From: Bacillota bacterium
GTDB taxonomy: Bacteria; Bacillota; Clostridia; Lachnospirales; Lachnospiraceae
Length of the DNA stretch: 64,000 nt
Assembly: GCA_023390555.1 (NCBI GenBank)
Contig: JAEWCQ010000028.1
Location: forward strand, 28,424 to 92,423
Reading direction: 5' to 3'
How positions within the stretch are numbered: the stretch's first letter is position 1; every line of letters begins with the position of its first letter. Positions 1-8,720 of this stretch are shown here, piece after piece. The translations under genes were made by a program, and so were the position numbers. The notes below the pieces were generated by a model that saw nothing but the letters and a program-made list of their open reading frames with translations, was not told where the DNA came from and did not search any database.

Positions 1-900
1 ATTCTTGTGAATGCAGGATCCAATCATCTGATTCTCAAAGAGAACCGGATCCATCGTATTACAGTGCCGCAGCCCGAGGAAGAAGATCATTGTGCGAACG
101 GAATACTGTTGTTTGGCGACAGCGCAGAAAATGCGATTCACGATATCCTCATTTATAAAAATAAACTTTATGACTGCCAGACAGGCTGGGCGGAATGCAT
201 TTCTGTGACGGCAAATGCCAGAAATATCAATTTGATTTCTAATACGATCACCAATACGGGGAATATCGGAATCGATCTCTCCGGAAATTACGGCTATTGC
301 AGCAAGGCTTCTGTTGACTTCCCAAGGAATTGTCTGATCTATGGAAACAAGGTGACAAAGTGTATTTCGCAGTATGCGACTTCCTATGGAATCTATGTGG
401 ACGGCGGACAGGAGATTACGATTGACAGGAATACGGTTCAGCAATGCAGCGGAGGAATCGAAATCGGAGCAGAGCAGAAAGCACCCAAAGACACCTATGC
501 TACCGCGCAGATTGTTGTGAAGAATAACACGATTTCGGATAATACGGAAAATGCGATTACAATTGGCGGATATGCAAAAAAGCTCGGCTGGGTCAAGCAG
601 GTACAGATACGCGGAAACCGCTGTAAGAACAATGGAAAAGAGAATGCAATCCTGACGCTTGCAAAGTGTAAGGATATTACGATAACAGGAAATCAGTTCT
701 GGAACGGCATCGGAAATGCCGCCATAGTATATTCGGAATTTTCGAATAAATATACAAAAAATATTGTATTTCAGAAAAATACCTATTATAATGGGCATGC
801 GAAAAACAATACCGAATTTGTATATCTCGGAAAGACCTATCCCTCTTTTTCAAAATGGAATGAGAAGGTTGGCGGGAATGCAGGTACGTATCAAAAATAA
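1..900 (+). CDS. Right-handed parallel beta-helix repeat protein, 3' part only
   Basis: The reading frame is open at the left edge, so the true start lies outside the window; the GTG at 7 is just a codon inside the gene. The visible 299 codons are rich in Asn, Ile, Gly and Thr, with recurring short strand-turn units such as ITNTGNIGIDLSG, ITIDRNTVQQCSGGIEIG and IVVKNNTISDNTENAITIG. This is the pattern of PbH1/right-handed beta-helix repeats found in pectate-lyase-like carbohydrate-active or surface proteins. No catalytic residues can be assigned from this fragment, and a signal peptide, if any, would be upstream. The gene ends 27 bases before argH with no terminator between them, so read-through is possible although the functions look unrelated. 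Confidence 0.75.
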   Translation: MLVNAGSNHLILKENRIHRITVPQPEEEDHCANGILLFGDSAENAIHDILIYKNKLYDCQTGWAECISVTANARNINLISNTITNTGNIGIDLSGNYGYCSKASVDFPRNCLIYGNKVTKCISQYATSYGIYVDGGQEITIDRNTVQQCSGGIEIGAEQKAPKDTYATAQIVVKNNTISDNTENAITIGGYAKKLGWVKQVQIRGNRCKNNGKENAILTLAKCKDITITGNQFWNGIGNAAIVYSEFSNKYTKNIVFQKNTYYNGHAKNNTEFVYLGKTYPSFSKWNEKVGGNAGTYQK

Positions 901-927
901 AAGCGGAATGAAAGTGAGGAAATCAAC

Positions 928-2322
928 ATGGCACAGTTATGGGGCGGAAGATTTACAAAGGAGACGGACAAGCTGGTATACAATTTCAATGCGTCCATTT
1001 CCTTTGATCAGAAATTTTATAAACAGGATATTCAGGGCAGCATCGCACATGTCTGCATGCTCGGAAAACAGGGTATATTAACACAGGAAGAGATGCAGGC
1101 CATTGTAAAATGTCTCGGCGAAATTGAGCAGGATGTAGAAAGCGGTAAACTGGAAATCACAGATACCTATGAAGATATTCACAGTTTCGTTGAGGCGAAT
1201 CTGATTGAACGGCTCGGAGACACCGGAAAGAAGCTCCATACCGGCAGAAGCAGAAATGACCAGGTGGCACTGGACATGCGCCTTTATACGAGACTGGAAG
1301 TATTACAGACAGACGCATTGTTAAAAGAATTGTTAGAGACAATTCTGAAAATCATGGAAGAAAATACGGAGACGATCATGCCGGGCTTTACACACTTGCA
1401 GAAGGCCCAGCCGATTACACTGGCACATCACATGGGTGCTTATTTTGAAATGTTTAGAAGAGATCGATCCCGTCTGCACGATATATATAACAGAATGAAC
1501 TACTGTCCGCTGGGTTCCGGTGCACTGGCAGGAACCACGTATCCGTTGGACAGAGATTATACGGCTGAACTCATGGGCTTTTTCGGCCCGACCTTAAACA
1601 GCATGGACGGGGTATCTGACCGGGATTATCTGATTGAGTTTCTCTCTGCATTAGCTACGATTATGATGCATCTGAGCCGTTTTTCGGAGGAAATCATTAT
1701 CTGGAATTCAAATGAGTACCAGTTTGTGGAAATTGATGACGGATACAGTACCGGAAGCAGTATCATGCCGCAGAAAAAGAACCCGGACATCGCAGAGCTT
1801 GTCCGCGGAAAGACCGGCCGTGTTTATGGTGCGCTGTTTTCACTGCTCACCACGATGAAGGGAATACCGCTTGCTTACAATAAAGATATGCAGGAAGATA
1901 AGGAACTGTCTTTTGATGCAATGGATACGGCGAAGGGCTGCCTGGCCCTGTTCACCGGGATGCTTGCGACAATGCGTTTTCAGAAAGAGAATATGCGAAA
2001 GAGCGCGAACAACGGTTTTACAAATGCAACCGATGCTGCCGATTACCTGGTGAACCATGGAGTTCCGTTCCGCGATGCGCATGGAATCGTGGGACAGATC
2101 GTCCTGTACTGCATTGAGAAAAATAGCGCAATCGATGATCTGTCACTCGAAGAACTGAAGGCAATCAGTCCGGTGTTTGAAGCGGATATCTATGAGGCAA
2201 TTTCGATGGAGACTTGTGTCAATAAGCGCCTGACCATTGGTGCACCGGGAAAAGACGCAATGGAGAAAGTGATTGCTGTCGAAAAAGAATATCTTTTGAC
2301 AGAATGGCAAAAAAACATTTAA
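928..2322 (+). CDS. argH: Argininosuccinate lyase
   Basis: Catalyses the last step of arginine biosynthesis, cleaving argininosuccinate to arginine and fumarate in the cytoplasm. The 464-residue protein has the normal family length. It carries the fumarase/aspartase superfamily signature GSSIMPQKKNPD at about residues 276-287, the N-terminal LWGGRF start, and the substrate-loop motifs HTGRSRNDQVALD (about 106-118) and TGFTHLQ-like GFTHLQKAQP. A GTGAGG ribosome-binding site precedes the ATG. No other arg gene is visible in the window, so the gene stands apart from any arginine operon here. A strong hairpin terminator follows. Confidence 0.97.
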   Translation: MAQLWGGRFTKETDKLVYNFNASISFDQKFYKQDIQGSIAHVCMLGKQGILTQEEMQAIVKCLGEIEQDVESGKLEITDTYEDIHSFVEANLIERLGDTGKKLHTGRSRNDQVALDMRLYTRLEVLQTDALLKELLETILKIMEENTETIMPGFTHLQKAQPITLAHHMGAYFEMFRRDRSRLHDIYNRMNYCPLGSGALAGTTYPLDRDYTAELMGFFGPTLNSMDGVSDRDYLIEFLSALATIMMHLSRFSEEIIIWNSNEYQFVEIDDGYSTGSSIMPQKKNPDIAELVRGKTGRVYGALFSLLTTMKGIPLAYNKDMQEDKELSFDAMDTAKGCLALFTGMLATMRFQKENMRKSANNGFTNATDAADYLVNHGVPFRDAHGIVGQIVLYCIEKNSAIDDLSLEELKAISPVFEADIYEAISMETCVNKRLTIGAPGKDAMEKVIAVEKEYLLTEWQKNI

Positions 2323-2352
2323 ATTGTACCGTTGTTGGTACATATGTATAAG

Positions 2353-2406
2353 AAAAAAGCAATTCACATGGTATTTTTTGATAAATTGTGAATTGCTTTT
2401 TTTTTT
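2353..2406 (+). terminator. Rho-independent terminator after argH
   Basis: A 15-base arm at 2353-2367 pairs perfectly with 2388-2402 around a 20-base loop and runs into a T tract to 2406. It separates argH from asd. Confidence 0.85.
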
Positions 2407-2535
2407 GAAATACTTTAATATATGTATCAGAAAGACAGTTGTACGCGCAAAACGGACACAAAAGAAGACACTGTATTCACCAAAAATGTGTATTACTTGA
2501 AGCGTGGCTGCAAAAATAGCAAGGAGATTAGCAAT

Positions 2536-3621
2536 ATGAGTGAGAAATTAAAGGTTGGTATTTTAGGTGGAACCGGTATGGTCGGACAGAGATTTATCTC
2601 TTTATTAGAGAATCATCCATGGTTTGAAGTTACCACAATTGCCGCAAGTCCAAGAAGTGCAGGAAAGACATATGCGCAAGCAATTGGTGACCGTTGGAAA
2701 ATGGATACCCCGATGCCGGAGGCCGTTAAAAATATTGTCGTTAAAAATGTCAACGAAGTAGAGCATGTCGCTTCGGAAGTGGATTTTGTATTCAGTGCGG
2801 TCGATATGACCAAAGATGAGATCAAGGCAATCGAAGATGCCTATGCGAAAGCGGAGACACCGGTTGTATCCAATAACAGTGCACACAGATGGACACCGGA
2901 TGTACCGATGGTCGTGCCGGAAATCAATCCGGAACATATGAAAGTCATTGAATTCCAGAAGAAGAGACTTGGAACAGAAAGGGGCTTTGTGGCTGTAAAA
3001 CCGAACTGCTCCATTCAGAGCTATGCTCCGGTACTCACCGCATGGAGAGAATTTGAGCCATATGAAGTGGTTGCAACAACCTACCAGGCAATTTCCGGTG
3101 CCGGAAAGACATTTAAGGAATGGCCGGAGATGGTGGGAAATATTATTCCGTATATCGGCGGCGAAGAAGAGAAGAGTGAGAAAGAACCGCTTCGAATCTG
3201 GGGTGAGATCAAGGATGGTGTAATTGAGCCGGCTGCTTTACCGCTCATTACCTGTCAGTGTATCCGGGTACCTGTATTAAACGGACATACGGCTGCAGTA
3301 TTTGTGAAGTTCAAAAAGAAACCGACCAAAGAACAGTTGATTGAAAAATTGGTGAATTTCAGCGGACTTCCGCAGGAATTAGGGCTTCCAAGCGCGCCAA
3401 AGCAGTTTATACAGTATCTGGAGGAAGATAACCGTCCGCAGATCGCAATTGATGTAAGCTATGAGAACGGAATGGGTGTCAGTGTCGGACGTCTCCGTGA
3501 AGACACGGTTTATGACTGGAAATTTGTCGGATTGTCCCACAATACCGTCCGTGGTGCTGCCGGCGGTGCGGTACTTTGTGCAGAGCTGTTAAAAGCGCAG
3601 GGTTACATCACAGCAAAATAA
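2536..3621 (+). CDS. asd: Aspartate-semialdehyde dehydrogenase
   Basis: NADPH-dependent reduction of aspartyl phosphate to aspartate semialdehyde, the branch point to threonine, methionine, lysine and diaminopimelate. The frame extends further upstream, but the ATG at 2536 is chosen because AAGGAG lies at 2521-2526 and translation from there begins MSEKLKVGILGGTGMVGQ, with the Rossmann GxxGxxG motif at the expected place. This gives 361 residues. The catalytic cysteine is C158 in KPNCSIQ, and GAGKTFKEWPEM follows. The motif context is that of the archaeal/fungal-type subfamily rather than the E. coli type. It is monocistronic, between two terminators. thrC (19.7 kb) acts further down the same pathway. 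Confidence 0.95.
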   Translation: MSEKLKVGILGGTGMVGQRFISLLENHPWFEVTTIAASPRSAGKTYAQAIGDRWKMDTPMPEAVKNIVVKNVNEVEHVASEVDFVFSAVDMTKDEIKAIEDAYAKAETPVVSNNSAHRWTPDVPMVVPEINPEHMKVIEFQKKRLGTERGFVAVKPNCSIQSYAPVLTAWREFEPYEVVATTYQAISGAGKTFKEWPEMVGNIIPYIGGEEEKSEKEPLRIWGEIKDGVIEPAALPLITCQCIRVPVLNGHTAAVFVKFKKKPTKEQLIEKLVNFSGLPQELGLPSAPKQFIQYLEEDNRPQIAIDVSYENGMGVSVGRLREDTVYDWKFVGLSHNTVRGAAGGAVLCAELLKAQGYITAK

Positions 3622-3644
3622 ATTGTATAGAGCTACAAGGAAAG

Positions 3645-3692
3645 AGGAAAACCGCTGTACCTATAGTCAGGTCCCGCAGGTTTTCCTTTTTA
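3645..3692 (+). terminator. Rho-independent terminator after asd
   Basis: Arms AGGAAAACC (3645-3653) and GGTTTTCCT (3679-3687), extended inward by a GC/GC pair, are followed by a T-rich run. Confidence 0.8.
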
Positions 3693-3721
3693 TTGCTTCA
3701 AAATTTAAAATATGATATGAT
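3693..3721 (+). promoter_or_regulatory. Predicted sigma-A promoter for the ATPase-topB group
   Basis: TTGCTT (3693-3698), a 17-base spacer and TATGAT (3716-3721), 33 bases before the start codon at 3754. Confidence 0.55.
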
Positions 3722-3753
3722 TTTTACATAGTTATTTTTCAGGAGGCGGAAGA

Positions 3754-5115
3754 ATGATTGTCAGAACTGCAGAGATGAAACGTCTGGAAGAGCTCTATAA
3801 AGAGGACGGTAACCAGCTTGTCCTGTTATATGGCAGGACAAACAGCGATAAAGAGCAGCTCCTGCGTGTGTTTTCACAGGATAAAAGAACCTTTTATTAT
3901 CATGCAAGACAGGCATCCGCACAGGAACAGCTGTTGCAGATGGGACATGAGGTGGAACATCAGTATGACGTAAAGCTGCAGAAGTATACCTTTGCAGAGT
4001 ACTTTACAAGGATTCGCAGCGGTAATGCCACAAAGCTGGTGGTCATAATCGATGAATTCCAGTATATCGTAAAAAAAGACGATACATTTATGGAAAGCAT
4101 CCTGAAATTAAAAAACAAGCGCCTCTATCCGGGACCTGTCATGATTCTTCTCTGCAGCTCGTCCATTGTTTGGACGGAAGATGACGGACTGGAAAAGCTG
4201 CAGCCTTATGAAAAAAAAATAGATGCCAGGGTAAAGCTGAACGATATCAGCTTTCTTGACGTTGTGCGGTGTTTTCCCGAATATACGACAAGGGAATGTG
4301 TGGAAGTCTACGGAGTCCTCGGCGGTGTTCCGGGATACCTCTCCCGCTGGAATGGAAAAAAGAGCCTGAGGGAGAATATCTGCAAAAATATATTGAATAC
4401 AAACGGCTTTCTGTTCGATGAAGCGGAAAATTATCTGGGAGGAGAACTGCGCGAACTTTCCCTTTATAATACGATACTGGCGGCAATTGCAGCCGGAAAT
4501 CAGAAATTAAATGACCTGTACCACGCCACCGGCTTCTCGAGAGCAAAAATCAGTGTCTATATGAAGAACCTGATGGAATTTGAAGTCATCGAAAAGGTGA
4601 TTTCCTTTGAGACCGGCGGGTGGGAGAATACCAAAAAAGGAGTATATCGGATTCAGAATACGTATGTGAATTTCTGGTTTCGTTTTATCTATCCGCATCT
4701 GTCCGATTTATATATGCTGACACCGGAGGAGTTTTACCGGCGCTATATGGAAGAGGAAATGGATGAATACATGAACCGATATTTCATACAGGTATGTACG
4801 GAATATCTGAATCTCCTGAACCTGGTAGACAAGCTGCCGATTCAGCTGCATCGAATCGGAACATGGGTCGGTAAGCAGGGAAATATTGATATTATCGCCC
4901 AGAATGCCGTGCGCGAAAGTATCGTGGGACTGTGTAACTGGTCGAAGCCTGAACTGACAATGGAGGACTGCAGAGCACTGGAAGCAAATATGAAAAAGGC
5001 GAGAATCTCTGCACAATATTTTTATCTGTTTTCTGCGACCGGTTTTGAAGAAGCACTTAAGAATGCAGCAGAGCAGGATTCCAGATATGTGTTGATTGAT
5101 ATGAAAGAACTATAG
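3754..5115 (+). CDS. DUF234-type P-loop ATPase with degenerate active sites
   Basis: The architecture is that of archaeal-type AAA ATPases fused to a DUF234 domain: an N-terminal P-loop region, Walker B at LVVIIDEFQYI (about residues 94-104), a middle winged-helix-like region (about 240-300) and a C-terminal DUF234/PD-(D/E)xK-like region. The Walker A position reads GRTNSDKE (residues 27-34), so the usual GKT/GKS is DKE. In the C-terminal core, where relatives have G-E-C-K-W, this protein has GLCNWS (392-397), losing the acidic residue and lysine expected of the nuclease fold. The protein has full length (453 residues) and no frameshift, so it is not simply a pseudogene. It is 18 bases upstream of topB and probably co-transcribed. 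Its function is unknown; a structural or regulatory role is inferred. Confidence 0.75.
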   Translation: MIVRTAEMKRLEELYKEDGNQLVLLYGRTNSDKEQLLRVFSQDKRTFYYHARQASAQEQLLQMGHEVEHQYDVKLQKYTFAEYFTRIRSGNATKLVVIIDEFQYIVKKDDTFMESILKLKNKRLYPGPVMILLCSSSIVWTEDDGLEKLQPYEKKIDARVKLNDISFLDVVRCFPEYTTRECVEVYGVLGGVPGYLSRWNGKKSLRENICKNILNTNGFLFDEAENYLGGELRELSLYNTILAAIAAGNQKLNDLYHATGFSRAKISVYMKNLMEFEVIEKVISFETGGWENTKKGVYRIQNTYVNFWFRFIYPHLSDLYMLTPEEFYRRYMEEEMDEYMNRYFIQVCTEYLNLLNLVDKLPIQLHRIGTWVGKQGNIDIIAQNAVRESIVGLCNWSKPELTMEDCRALEANMKKARISAQYFYLFSATGFEEALKNAAEQDSRYVLIDMKEL

Positions 5116-5133
5116 AAAGAGGATTGGAAATTT

Positions 5134-7251
5134 ATGGCGAAAGCTTTGTATATAGCCGAAAAGCCAAGTGTGGCACAGGAGTTTGCAAAAGCACTGAAGC
5201 TGAATGTGAGAAACTATGATGGCTATAAGGAATCGGAAGAGGCTGTCGTGACCTGGTGTGTAGGACATCTTGTAACGATGAGCTATCCGGAGGTATATGA
5301 TAAAAAATATAAAAAATGGAGTCTGGATACGTTGCCGTTTATACCGGAAAAGTTTCGCTATGAGGTTATCAAAAGTGCTGCGAAGCAGTATAAAATAGTG
5401 GCGGGACTTTTAAACCGTACGGATGTGGATACCATCTATGTCTGTACGGACTCCGGACGCGAGGGAGAATATATTTACCGGCTTGTGGAACAGCAGGCAA
5501 ATGTGAAAGGAAAGAATCGGCGCAGGGTATGGATTGATTCTCAGACAGAAGAGGAGATACTGCGCGGAATCCGGGAGGCAAAAGATCTTTCGGAATACGA
5601 CAATTTGTCAAGTGCCGCATATCTGCGGGCGAAAGAAGACTATCTGATGGGAATCAATTTTTCCCGCCTGTTATCCTTAAAATACGGAAATTCAATTGCA
5701 AACTATTTGAATCAGAAATATGTCGTAGTATCGGTGGGACGTGTGATGACCTGTGTGCTTGGCATGGTGGTAAGGCGGGAGCGGGAAATCCGCGAATTTG
5801 TAAAAACACCCTTTTACCGAGTGTTGGCGACTGCCGATTTGAATGGACAGCCGGTCGATGGAGAGTGGAAAGCTGTCAGTGGCTCGGTGTATTTTGAATC
5901 TCCGAAGCTCTATAAAGAAAACGGTTTTCGGGAAAAAGAGGATGCACGGAAGCTGATTGGGATGCTTATGGAACAGCCGGAGATAGAACTGGATGAGGAA
6001 AACCGGACAGAGACCGATCTTTTGGCACAGGTAATCTCGATCGAAAGGAAAAAGGAAAACAAAAATCCACCGCTTTTATATAACCTGGCTGAGCTGCAGA
6101 ATGACTGCTCGCGGTTTTTTAAAATCAGTCCGGATGAGACACTTGCAATCATACAGGAGCTGTATGAGAAAAAACTGGTCACCTATCCACGAACGGATGC
6201 CAGAGTGCTGTCTACGGCGGTTGCCAAAGAGATACAGAAAAACATCAGCGGTTTGTGCAGTATTCCGGGTATGAAGCCATTTGCGGAAGAAATTTTAAGT
6301 GGGGGCTCTTATCGGAATATCGCAAAGACCAGGTATGTCAACGATAAACAGATTACGGATCACTATGCGGTCATTCCGACCGGCCAGGGAATCGGTGCAT
6401 TGAAAAGTCTGAATCCAAGAGCGGTTCATGTCTATGAGATTATTGTCCGGAGGTTTCTGGCGATCTTTTATCCGCCTGCGGTGTATCAGAAGGTCAGTCT
6501 GTGCCTTGGTGTGAAGACAGAGCGCTTTTTTGCAGGCTTTAAAGTTCTTGCAGATCCGGGCTATCTGAAAGTCATGGAGTTTTCTTTTTCCAAAAAGCGG
6601 GAGAAGGCGCAGGAAAACGAAAAAGATACCGATACAAAAAAAGATCAGGAGTCCGCAGAGAGCGAAGAGACAGAAGAAAAGGTATGTGATGAAACACTAT
6701 TGGAGGCACTGGCTTCTCTGAAAAAAGGGATGGAATTGCCTCTGCGTTCTTTTTGCATCAAGGAGGGAGAGACATCCCCGCCGAAGCGGTATAACTCCGG
6801 TTCCATGATACTGGCGATGGAAAATGCAGGACAGCTGATTGAGGATGAAGAGCTGCGTGCACAGATTAAGAGCAGCGGAATCGGAACGAGTGCAACACGT
6901 GCCGAGATCTTAAAGAAGCTGGTAAACAACAAATATCTGTCTCTGAATAAAAAAACGCAGATCATTACGCCGGCCTTAATGGGTGAGATGATTTACGATG
7001 TAGTGAACGCTTCCATCCGCTCTCTTTTGAACCCGGAACTGACAGCGAGCTGGGAAAAGGGACTTAACTATGTGGCGGAAGGTTCAATTACGTCGGAAGA
7101 ATATATGGTAAAACTGGAGAATTTCATACAGACGAGAACTGCCGGTGTACTGCAGCTGAGGAATCAGAATGCACTGCGGGACTATTTTGACCGTGCGGCA
7201 GGATTTTATGAAAATAAGAGTAAGAGAGGAAAGAGCAGTGGAGCAGTGTAA
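5134..7251 (+). CDS. topB: DNA topoisomerase III (type IA)
   Basis: Type IA topoisomerase that passes single strands and decatenates DNA. The N-terminal Toprim domain starts MAKALYIAEKPSVAQEF and contains the metal-binding acidic motif CTDSGREGEYIYR (about residues 108-120). The catalytic tyrosine is about Y351 in TYPRTDARVL. A lysine/glutamate-rich low-complexity stretch (about 490-525) interrupts the C-terminal part; it is hydrophilic and probably a flexible insertion. No C-terminal zinc-finger cysteine clusters are visible, as in many 700-residue TopB proteins. The ribosome-binding site is AGAGG before ATG 5134. The 3' end overlaps the following gene by 14 bases, which suggests translational coupling. 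Confidence 0.93.
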   Translation: MAKALYIAEKPSVAQEFAKALKLNVRNYDGYKESEEAVVTWCVGHLVTMSYPEVYDKKYKKWSLDTLPFIPEKFRYEVIKSAAKQYKIVAGLLNRTDVDTIYVCTDSGREGEYIYRLVEQQANVKGKNRRRVWIDSQTEEEILRGIREAKDLSEYDNLSSAAYLRAKEDYLMGINFSRLLSLKYGNSIANYLNQKYVVVSVGRVMTCVLGMVVRREREIREFVKTPFYRVLATADLNGQPVDGEWKAVSGSVYFESPKLYKENGFREKEDARKLIGMLMEQPEIELDEENRTETDLLAQVISIERKKENKNPPLLYNLAELQNDCSRFFKISPDETLAIIQELYEKKLVTYPRTDARVLSTAVAKEIQKNISGLCSIPGMKPFAEEILSGGSYRNIAKTRYVNDKQITDHYAVIPTGQGIGALKSLNPRAVHVYEIIVRRFLAIFYPPAVYQKVSLCLGVKTERFFAGFKVLADPGYLKVMEFSFSKKREKAQENEKDTDTKKDQESAESEETEEKVCDETLLEALASLKKGMELPLRSFCIKEGETSPPKRYNSGSMILAMENAGQLIEDEELRAQIKSSGIGTSATRAEILKKLVNNKYLSLNKKTQIITPALMGEMIYDVVNASIRSLLNPELTASWEKGLNYVAEGSITSEEYMVKLENFIQTRTAGVLQLRNQNALRDYFDRAAGFYENKSKRGKSSGAV

Positions 7252-7918
7252 AATAAAAAATCTGTACAATTTGGAGAAAACGATTGCAGCAGAACTTTTT
7301 GTAAAAGCGGAATATCCTTGGGAAGTATTGCCGAATATCGGCAGTTTTATTGTAAAGCTGGGAAGCACCCTGGATTCGGCGATTTTTGAGAAACGTGGAG
7401 AATCCATCTGGATTGCAAAGACGGCAAAAGTTGCTACGACTGCATGTTTGAACGGACCGCTGATTATTGATGAGGGAGCAGAGATCCGCCATTGCGCCTA
7501 TATTCGGGGCAATGCAATTGTGGGAAAGGGAGCTGTGGTAGGGAATTCCACCGAACTGAAGAATGTCGTTATTTTTGATTGTGTGCAGGTACCGCATTAC
7601 AATTATGTGGGAGACTCCATTTTAGGTTATCAGTCACACATGGGAGCCGGATCGATCACTTCCAATGTGAAATCAGATAAGACGTTGGTCCTTATAAAAC
7701 ATGAGGGAGAGGAGATTGCGACCGGACTGAAAAAATTCGGTGCAATGCTCGGAGATCACGTGGAGGTAGGCTGCAATTCGGTATTGAATCCCGGCAGTGT
7801 CATCGGAAAAAATACAAGTATCTATCCATTGTCTATGGTACGTGGTGTGGTAGCGGAAGGTTCTATTTATAAAAAAGCCGGTGAAATCGTTCGAAAGACA
7901 GAAGACGAAACCCAATAA
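7238..7918 (+). CDS. Left-handed beta-helix (hexapeptide repeat) acyltransferase-like protein
   Basis: The middle of this 226-residue protein is a run of hexapeptide-like turns (PLIIDEGAEIRHCAYIRGNA, IVGKGAVVGNSTELKN, then further rungs near VEVGCNSVLNPGSVIGKN), the left-handed beta-helix fold of the C-terminal acetyltransferase half of GlmU and sugar nucleotidyltransferases. There is no N-terminal nucleotidyltransferase domain, so it is a stand-alone LbH protein despite the sugar-1-phosphate uridylyl/thymidylyltransferase labels such proteins often carry. The GTG at 7238 is preferred: AGAGAGGA lies 7 bases upstream, inside topB, giving a 14-base overlap. An ATG at 7208 is the alternative. 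The substrate is unknown. Confidence 0.75.
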   Translation: MEQCKIKNLYNLEKTIAAELFVKAEYPWEVLPNIGSFIVKLGSTLDSAIFEKRGESIWIAKTAKVATTACLNGPLIIDEGAEIRHCAYIRGNAIVGKGAVVGNSTELKNVVIFDCVQVPHYNYVGDSILGYQSHMGAGSITSNVKSDKTLVLIKHEGEEIATGLKKFGAMLGDHVEVGCNSVLNPGSVIGKNTSIYPLSMVRGVVAEGSIYKKAGEIVRKTEDETQ

Positions 7919-7923
7919 AATAG

Positions 7924-7952
7924 TTGACAGGAAAAGGCATATGTACTATTGT
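7924..7952 (+). promoter_or_regulatory. Predicted promoter of the ABC exporter operon
   Basis: A consensus TTGACA at 7924-7929 with a poor -10 (TATTGT, 7947-7952) 17 bases downstream. The weak -10 overlaps the palindrome at 7949-7970. Confidence 0.5.
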
Positions 7953-7970
7953 ATTAAATAAATAATACAA
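7949..7970. promoter_or_regulatory. Operator-like palindrome before the ABC exporter operon
   Basis: Perfect 8-base arms TTGTATTA (7949-7956) and TAATACAA (7963-7970) separated by 6 bases. It overlaps the predicted -10 and start site, the usual place for a repressor operator. No regulator gene is adjacent. Confidence 0.5.
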
Positions 7971-8018
7971 ATACATTTGCCTTTTGTTGTATCATTATAA
8001 TTTCAGAGGAGATTACCT

Positions 8019-8720
8019 ATGTTAGAAGTACAGAACCTGACAAAAAAGTATGGAAAAAATCTGGCAGTAGATCATGTGAATCTGACCGTACCGGATGCGG
8101 CAGTGGGAATTCTGCTTGGCCCAAACGGAGCGGGGAAATCAACGATCATTAAGAGCATTGCAGGGTTGCTGCGCTACGAAGGCGGGGTCGGAATAGAGGG
8201 GATTTCAGCCAGAAAGATTGAGGCAAAAAAAATATTTGCATACGTACCGGAACTGCCGGCGATGTTTGATGCACTGACCGTACGGGAACATATTGAATAT
8301 GTGAGAAGAGCGTACAACAGCAGCGTCACGGACGAGGAAGTCGAAGTAATGCTGAAGCGTTTTGAACTGTTTGACAAACAAAATAAGCTTGGCAATGAAC
8401 TTTCCAAAGGAATGATGCAGAAAGTCAGTATCTGCTGTGCACTTGCGGTCAAACCAAAGGTGATTCTGCTGGATGAACCAATGGTAGGACTTGATCCGGC
8501 TGCCATCAAGGAATTAAAAGAAGTGGTGCTCGAACTGAAAGAAGCCGGCACGACCGTACTGCTCAGTACGCATATGCTGGAAATGGTAAAAGAACTTTGG
8601 GATATCATGTTTGTGATGGAAAAAGGAAAAATTATTGGTTCTTACACCAAGGAAGAGGCCAAGGATCAGGATATTGAGTCGCTGTTCTTTGAAATGACAG
8701 GCGGTGAGGAACATGAGTAG
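8019..8720 (+). CDS. ABC transporter ATP-binding protein
   Basis: Nucleotide-binding subunit of an ABC transporter. Walker A is GPNGAGKST (about residues 34-42), the signature LSKGMMQK replaces LSGGQ in the expected place, as is common in exporter-type NBDs, Walker B is VILLDEPMVGLDP (about 147-159), and the switch histidine is in STHMLEM. At 233 residues it is a stand-alone NBD. The stop codon overlaps the next gene's start in ATGAGTAG, so it is translationally coupled to the permease that follows. An ATPase plus one large ABC-2-type permease suggests export or a self-protection role; the substrate cannot be read from sequence. Confidence 0.92.
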   Translation: MLEVQNLTKKYGKNLAVDHVNLTVPDAAVGILLGPNGAGKSTIIKSIAGLLRYEGGVGIEGISARKIEAKKIFAYVPELPAMFDALTVREHIEYVRRAYNSSVTDEEVEVMLKRFELFDKQNKLGNELSKGMMQKVSICCALAVKPKVILLDEPMVGLDPAAIKELKEVVLELKEAGTTVLLSTHMLEMVKELWDIMFVMEKGKIIGSYTKEEAKDQDIESLFFEMTGGEEHE

